This document shows, in pieces, positions 59,358 to 64,000 of a stretch of 64,000 nt of DNA (position 1 is the stretch's first letter; each line of letters begins with the position of its first letter). The stretch is from assembly GCA_050084515.1 (NCBI GenBank), contig CM114271.1, positions 50,530,001 through 50,594,000 on the forward strand, read 5' to 3'. The position numbers and the translations under genes were made by a program. The notes beneath the pieces are model-generated. The model saw only the letters and a program-made list of their open reading frames with translations. It did not search any database and had not been told where the DNA came from. The stretch is from Blasia pusilla. Taxonomy: Eukaryota > Marchantiophyta > Marchantiopsida > Blasiales.

Positions 59358-60956
59358 GCATGGGAGCCCGCATGGTTCCTCACTCGAAACCCCTCAATAC
59401 CTCACACCACTCTGTGTCACTTCACTACCACTACTCGTACTACCCCGTTCTTAAGAACCGTGGAAGAACGCCGTGATGATAACCCTATCTCATCCGCTCA
59501 AGCACTCAGACTCACCAAGAGTCCTTCACACTCCTCACTAGCTAACCTATGCTAATGGTGATCCCGTGACAACACACCCAACCTCACGCAACACTCGGGC
59601 TCACCATGAGCCTCCCAAATAACTCACCTAAGTGACAAACATACTCTCGGGTCATACACACGACCCCAACTCGGCAACTGCCGTTTATCCACCAACATGC
59701 TACACATGAAAGGAGTCTACACTCGTCACCATTGCTACACCCATCTACCACCAGAAACTACCCGATACCTAGCACTCCCTCAATGACATGAGACAAGTGC
59801 GGGAAAAGGGACTTGAATAGGGAACCTGAACACGCCCTCCAACCTACAACAATGTCAACACTCACTCCTCCATCTGGTGCGGCAACCTCCGTAGCACGAC
59901 ACTCTCCTCAACCAACACGTCAAACCTTCTGTCAACAAATGCAGGCTACCCGCCGCCATCAACACGTGCGTCCCCACCTCTAGCACTCCGTCGTGAACTC
60001 TCGGCATAGATCACAATCTCACCATCAATCGAGGCTGAGAGCATTAAGTCTCTACATCCCGAATCGTTAAACACCTACCACTCAACTCTGAAAACTCCAA
60101 CACACGCCCACTCAATCACGTAGCTATGGTACCACCTAGCTCTGGTGAACCCATCCAAATTGCTCTTTACCACGTCATCCAACCTACCACGTTAAATCTT
60201 GACCACGTAAAAATTTGACCAAGTAGCTGCTCAACCACGTCTGACCTACAACCACACCAACATGGCTGCCACATCCAACACCATAGTCCAACCTACTTCA
60301 TCCTACAAACTACCACGGCATCCTACTTTGCCCGTCTTTGCACGTTAGCCCCAATCTCTTATGCTCTTTCTGGCCTTCAAGTCCCGAACTCCCGCTACGC
60401 AAATTTTGGTACTCAACTTCGTCCAATGTCTAGTACTCTCCACGGGCCTCATGCCCTATGCAGCCCCGCCTGACCCCTCGGTAGCCTCTACCCGCTTGGG
60501 CACGATGCCCTATGTGGGTGGACCTCCCAAACTTGCCCTCGTCCAGCCCCATACACTCTGCACCAAGGTTCGAGGAGTTTTTTTTAGAAATATCGGGCCA
60601 CTACTAGTGTTATTCATATTTTATCGGAAATTAATATTTGGTGCCAGTTGTAGATGGGAGGTTTTTAACTTTCCGACTACCTTTGTGGAAATTAATTTTC
60701 TTGTCAGTAAAAATCCAAAAAAAATTTCCTCCTCTCCTTATTTCTTGGTTTTTTCTCCCCCTTCTGGCCAATTTTTGGCATAACTTTGTGAAGCCAGCCA
60801 AAAACCAGCTACGCCTAACTGTCCCAAAAAAAATTCCACTAACTCCTTCCATCCTCTAGACCTCTAAAATGCTAAAACCTAAAGTCTGATATCAAATTCT
60901 TCCCCTGAACTAAACCTGCAATCAAACATACAATCTTCTAATGTATTAAAAAAGTC
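59358..60956. other. Unassigned; probable 5' leader of the Gag element and unrelated DNA
   Basis: No gene recognised. The minus strand at 60134-60123 reads TGGTACCATAGC, 10 of 12 matching the initiator-Met primer site, so an LTR could start near 60135, but I find no matching LTR at the other end. 60361-60783 is open on the plus strand without recognised content. Confidence 0.3.
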
Positions 60957-61053
60957 ATCCTTGGCAGGAGTTGAACCTGACAAAACTCCCATCAGTTGGG
61001 AGCCAAGGATTCTACTCCTCTTGAATACTTGGAGCAATGAGGCTCCAAGTATT
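60957..61053. repeat. Two adjacent foldbacks, the first cloverleaf-like
   Basis: First: 60957-60965 ATCCTTGGC pairs with 61002-61010 GCCAAGGAT. Between them are CAGG-TTGAACT-type and CTCCC-ATCAGTT-GGGAG stems, giving a three-way junction. Second: AATACTTGGAGC (61024-61035), loop AATGAG, GCTCCAAGTATT (61042-61053). They lie just upstream of the CACTA-like fragment. Confidence 0.7.
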
Positions 61054-61069
61054 AAGAAGGATATTTTCA

Positions 61070-61729
61070 ATGTGAGTTTTCCATATGTGGAGGTATATGA
61101 AATTCTGGAATGGGTTGAAGAGAAAAAAATATATGATGATGGAGGTGGTCGAGAGGATGCTTGTACTGATCCATACAAGAGGACAGGGGTAAAGCGGCGA
61201 AGTATACTCTTTGATTTGCCATACTGGAAAGTATCCAACAAACATCTAATTGTTTTCAAATTTTTGTTGTGATAGGTCATATAGTTACTTATCTCTTGTC
61301 AACCATGAATATGCATATATTTTTCCTTGATCTCAACGTAGCATCTGCTAATACGACACACCCTAAATGTTATGCATGTGGAGAAGAATAAATCTGAGAA
61401 TCTAGTTAAAACTCCATTTGGGATGAAGGATCAGTGAAGGTTAGAAGAGATATGGAGGCTCGTGGAATTCGACCTCACTTATGGTTACAACCCCATCCAA
61501 GTAAAGCAACAGGACTAGTGAAACCTCAATGTGATTATGTTTTATCACCTCATGAAATGTCCATTTTCCTAGCTAGGATTGAGTCCACAAAAGTGCCTAC
61601 AGGATATAGTGCAGAGTTGAAGAAGCACGTGGTTAACAAGGTGGTACACCTTCTAATTGCAAAGATTGTCGAAGAGAGCTTCCAAGGCATAGAACTGGGA
61701 ATATATGGGCGCTTAGTTAAGTTTCCTTG
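61070..61729 (+). pseudogene. CACTA (En/Spm) TNP2-type transposase fragment
   Basis: The plus-strand frame 60961-61272 includes VYEILEWVEEKK and KRRSILFDLPYWK, the conserved stretch before the DVMH-EKN motif of TNP2 transposases. The motif itself is split: MHVEKN is at about 61374 in another frame. Then 61434-61730 gives RRDMEARGIRPHLWLQPHP, YVLSPHEMSIFLARIES and VPTGYSAELKKHV, the usual next block. TNP2 cuts and moves CACTA elements. Only this middle portion is present, broken by a gap and frameshifts, and no CACTA termini are seen. Confidence 0.75.
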
Positions 61730-61959
61730 ATCGCCTCTATATCCTCGATGTGCCAAGGAAAGCTATGAAACAAATCTTAACTCAAGACCGTGAATCAAGA
61801 ATTTCAAAATCACCAAAAAAGTTCAGTGACATAAGAGAATCCACACTCATAATCTCTCACCTAATGTGGAATAAATTAGAGCTTATTCAAGACACAACAA
61901 GGAGCGCAAATATCCAAGTTGGTCAAAAAAAATCCAACTATACCCAAAAGCACACAACA

Positions 61960-62050
61960 GATTTCCCCAAAATTCCTAACAGCCTTGAAAGCTAGGGCTG
62001 CTAGGAATTTCCCCAGGGCTTTCAAGGCTGCTAGGAATTTTGAGGAAATC
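61960..62050. repeat. 33-nt inverted repeat, 25-nt spacer, two mismatches
   Basis: 61960-61992 and 62018-62050 are inverted copies (GATTTCC(C/T)CAAAATTCCTA...). The spacer itself holds another direct CTGCTAGGAATTTCC copy. It follows the CACTA fragment and may be a subterminal repeat or a small foldback element. Confidence 0.8.
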
Positions 62051-64000
62051 CGTTCCCCGATGAAATTTGGGGCCTAATCCAAAAATAATACTACTCTCAA
62101 AGAAAGAAAAAGAAAACATGAGGAATGGTGAGAAAATGTGAATTAATTAGCCCCTAATCACCCCCTTATGAGCATTTTGGCCTCCACTTGTGGGCCTTTG
62201 CTTATTGGTTTTTGTTTGAAACCCATTTAAGAAGTTACGAAGAGGGGAGGTAAGTTCCAACTGACCCTCCACCAATCAAAAATTGCCACGTGTCCTCACG
62301 GGTTTGTGGAACGCGGGCCAAACGCTGGTCTAGTGCGGGCTTGGAGGATGTGATTTACTAGAGTTATAATGATTGGTCTTTTTAGGATAATTTAATGAGT
62401 TCGATCCCCAAGAGGATCACGATTATCTAAAAAGAGAGTTTAAGTGGTGGTTTATCTTGTAATAGTTGTAATTAAGTGTATATAGTTCGGATTCAATGAA
62501 TTATCATTGTATTCTTCTCATCATCAGTACCAAGATTTCCTTTCTCGATTCTCTCAAGTGGAATTGAATTCACGCTCAGGTAGATCTTCACTCAACACCA
62601 AAGAACCTCACAGAGATTGCAACAAGAAGATGGCTTTTCCTACTTTCAGAACTCAATCCGTCCAAGCAGGCTACTCTATGTCAAACAGATTTCTAACATC
62701 TCGATGTTGATTATTATATTGATGAAAGTTGCTCTCCCAATTCACTCCTCACTCTGCAGACCCAATAAGAATTCTCACACATATGCATCGCACATTAGAA
62801 TGAAGAAATGGGTATTTACTATTCCATCAAGAACAAGAAAGCTTCAAAGTGTATACAAGCACGAGATGGTACTATTTCCCTTGCTCAGACCATTCCTACA
62901 GCATAAGGACATCGTAAGAGAATGATGATAGTAACTATGTTGATGATCTTTAAGTATCCTTCCAAACGGTAGTGGTCCTAAAGATCTAAAGCACTCCTTG
63001 TTATTCATGTAACTATTGGGATCTTTTAACTACTTTGATCTACGGTTCTCTTATATTTTCCTATGATCCCAATGAATCCGCTGGTCATAATTGTTCTACC
63101 TTCCTATCTAGTCCGAAAAGGCATGTCTCTTCCTAGCCTAACTACTCTAACGGTGTGCCGCTTAGAATCGCGGATAATCTTGTCTTCGCTGCGAAGTCGG
63201 GACCTCCTCTTCTTCCTTCCAAGACGAAGCTCTTCCTCTTCTTACGAACACGAAGCTCTCCCTCTTCTTACAAAGTGCTCCATGCTTTGTTAATATGCGA
63301 AGTATAGTTGCTTCTTCTTGTTGCTTCGTTGAAGAGCAAAGTACTTCATAAACAGGTTCTTTATTAGGCTTCATTGTCTTTGCCAAGCTTTGCTCTTGGT
63401 CTTTAGACTTTGTGAGTTCATTTCCCTCTCCTTCAAGGAAAATCCTTGATGTTCCACCTCTCTGCCTTATCCTAGGTGCTTCATGATCCACTCCAATACT
63501 CCTCATTCTTCCAATACGTAAAAATAAAATTCAAGACAACCTTGTATATACAAACTTTACTTCAAAGAGTATTCATTCCGTAAGAGATCTATACTCTAGT
63601 TGAATACAAAAATGTGTTAATCTTCAAAATCGCAAAATTATGGGTATCACATAGGACAAGTAAGAGAGTGCCACATTGCGCCTTATGATTGGAGTACTAG
63701 ATGCAGACTTCGTGCAGGCTGGGTGCATGTCTTCAGCCTGCCTGTTGGCTCTATGTGGACCTGACGCAACAAAATCGGGGCAGTCTGGGATGCAGGTCGA
63801 ACACAAGCCTGACTTGTCCGCGACGCGGGAAATAGGGGGCACGACACACACTAGAAATCGGGCAACAAAAAAGGGCGTCAAAATGCAGGGACTCAATTCG
63901 GGCTACCCGAGCAAGGGCCAAATGCTCGGTCGGTGTGGGCCCAGGTGTGGGCCTGAGGTTCTCGGGCCCATGAAGCCCACACCTATGCCCATAGAGACAT
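62051..64000. other. Unassigned right end
   Basis: No gene recognised. 62377-62391 and 62422-62435 form an imperfect stem (TCTTTTTAG(G)ATAAT) enclosing a GATCC/GGATC stem. 62507-62925 has overlapping plus-strand frames and 63506-63162 a charged 114-codon minus-strand frame, none recognised. 63.7-64.0 kb is rich in GGGCC/GGCCC words, ending with GTGTGGGCCT...AGCCCACAC, like the centres of the MITEs at 45-47 kb. Confidence 0.3.

Noticed and set aside
60123-60956. 5' LTR of the methyltransferase-like element
   Set aside because: Only a 10-of-12 primer-site match; no sequence here recurs at the other end of the element.
60957-61010. A tRNA gene on the minus strand
   Set aside because: There is a T-loop-like segment and an outer stem, but the length is 54 nt and no anticodon arm of 5 bp with a 7-nt loop can be drawn.

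Overview
This window comes from a large, transposon-rich plant nuclear genome. The evidence is Ty1/copia, Ty3/gypsy, Helitron, CACTA-like and MITE-like sequences, copia primer-binding sites matching plant initiator tRNA-Met, GT-AG introns of about 100-126 nt, a telo-box, and two relatives of the plant family of probable F-box protein At4g22030. The gag-pro-methyltransferase retroelement and the style of the MULE-like protein make me lean to a non-flowering land plant, but the species cannot be told from the sequence. Almost every long coding region is broken; I see no clearly intact protein-coding gene.

Layout. 1-1366 holds a decayed Ty3/gypsy integrase on the minus strand. 1367-22421 is one large, slightly diverged inverted duplication. 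Left arm: block B (1367-3954, decayed gypsy pol) and block A (10047-about 12740), separated by a 6,092-bp left-only segment (3955-10046) that carries a frameshifted At4g22030-like gene at 7195-8495. Right arm: A' (about 17120-19831) and B' (19834-22421), joined directly. Between the arms lie 4.4 kb with a tandemly duplicated proline-rich reading frame, a CCATTCC minisatellite and a spliced MULE-transposase-like fragment. The gypsy element of B' continues to the right through RT, protease and Gag to about 24.9 kb.

25-32 kb is mostly anonymous AT-rich DNA with a degenerate tandem repeat, a MITE-like repeat family and a second At4g22030-like pseudogene on the minus strand. 31.86-32.0 kb is a run of four foldbacks next to a decayed Helitron (32.16-39.03 kb, minus) with recognisable Rep and PIF1-helicase domains and three introns. 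A copia element (39.08-43.84 kb, minus) sits 55 bp upstream of the Helitron start codon. A solo LTR of the same family with its own target-site duplication lies at 44.82-45.29 kb, beside two opposite-facing copies of a GGTTGCA-ended MITE.

48.5-50.1 kb is a very old copia remnant. From 51.1 to 59.4 kb, on the minus strand, runs a decayed retroelement with Gag (two zinc knuckles), retropepsin and what looks like the start of a cytosine-5 methyltransferase. It is split by a complete but inactivated copia element (51618-56910) with a perfect 5-bp target-site duplication. The last part has two adjacent foldbacks, a CACTA TNP2-like fragment, and unassigned sequence.

The pieces do not form a pathway; the story is nested insertion, inverted duplication and decay. 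Shared stop codons and lost catalytic residues in B and B' show that the gypsy element was already dead before the inverted duplication formed.
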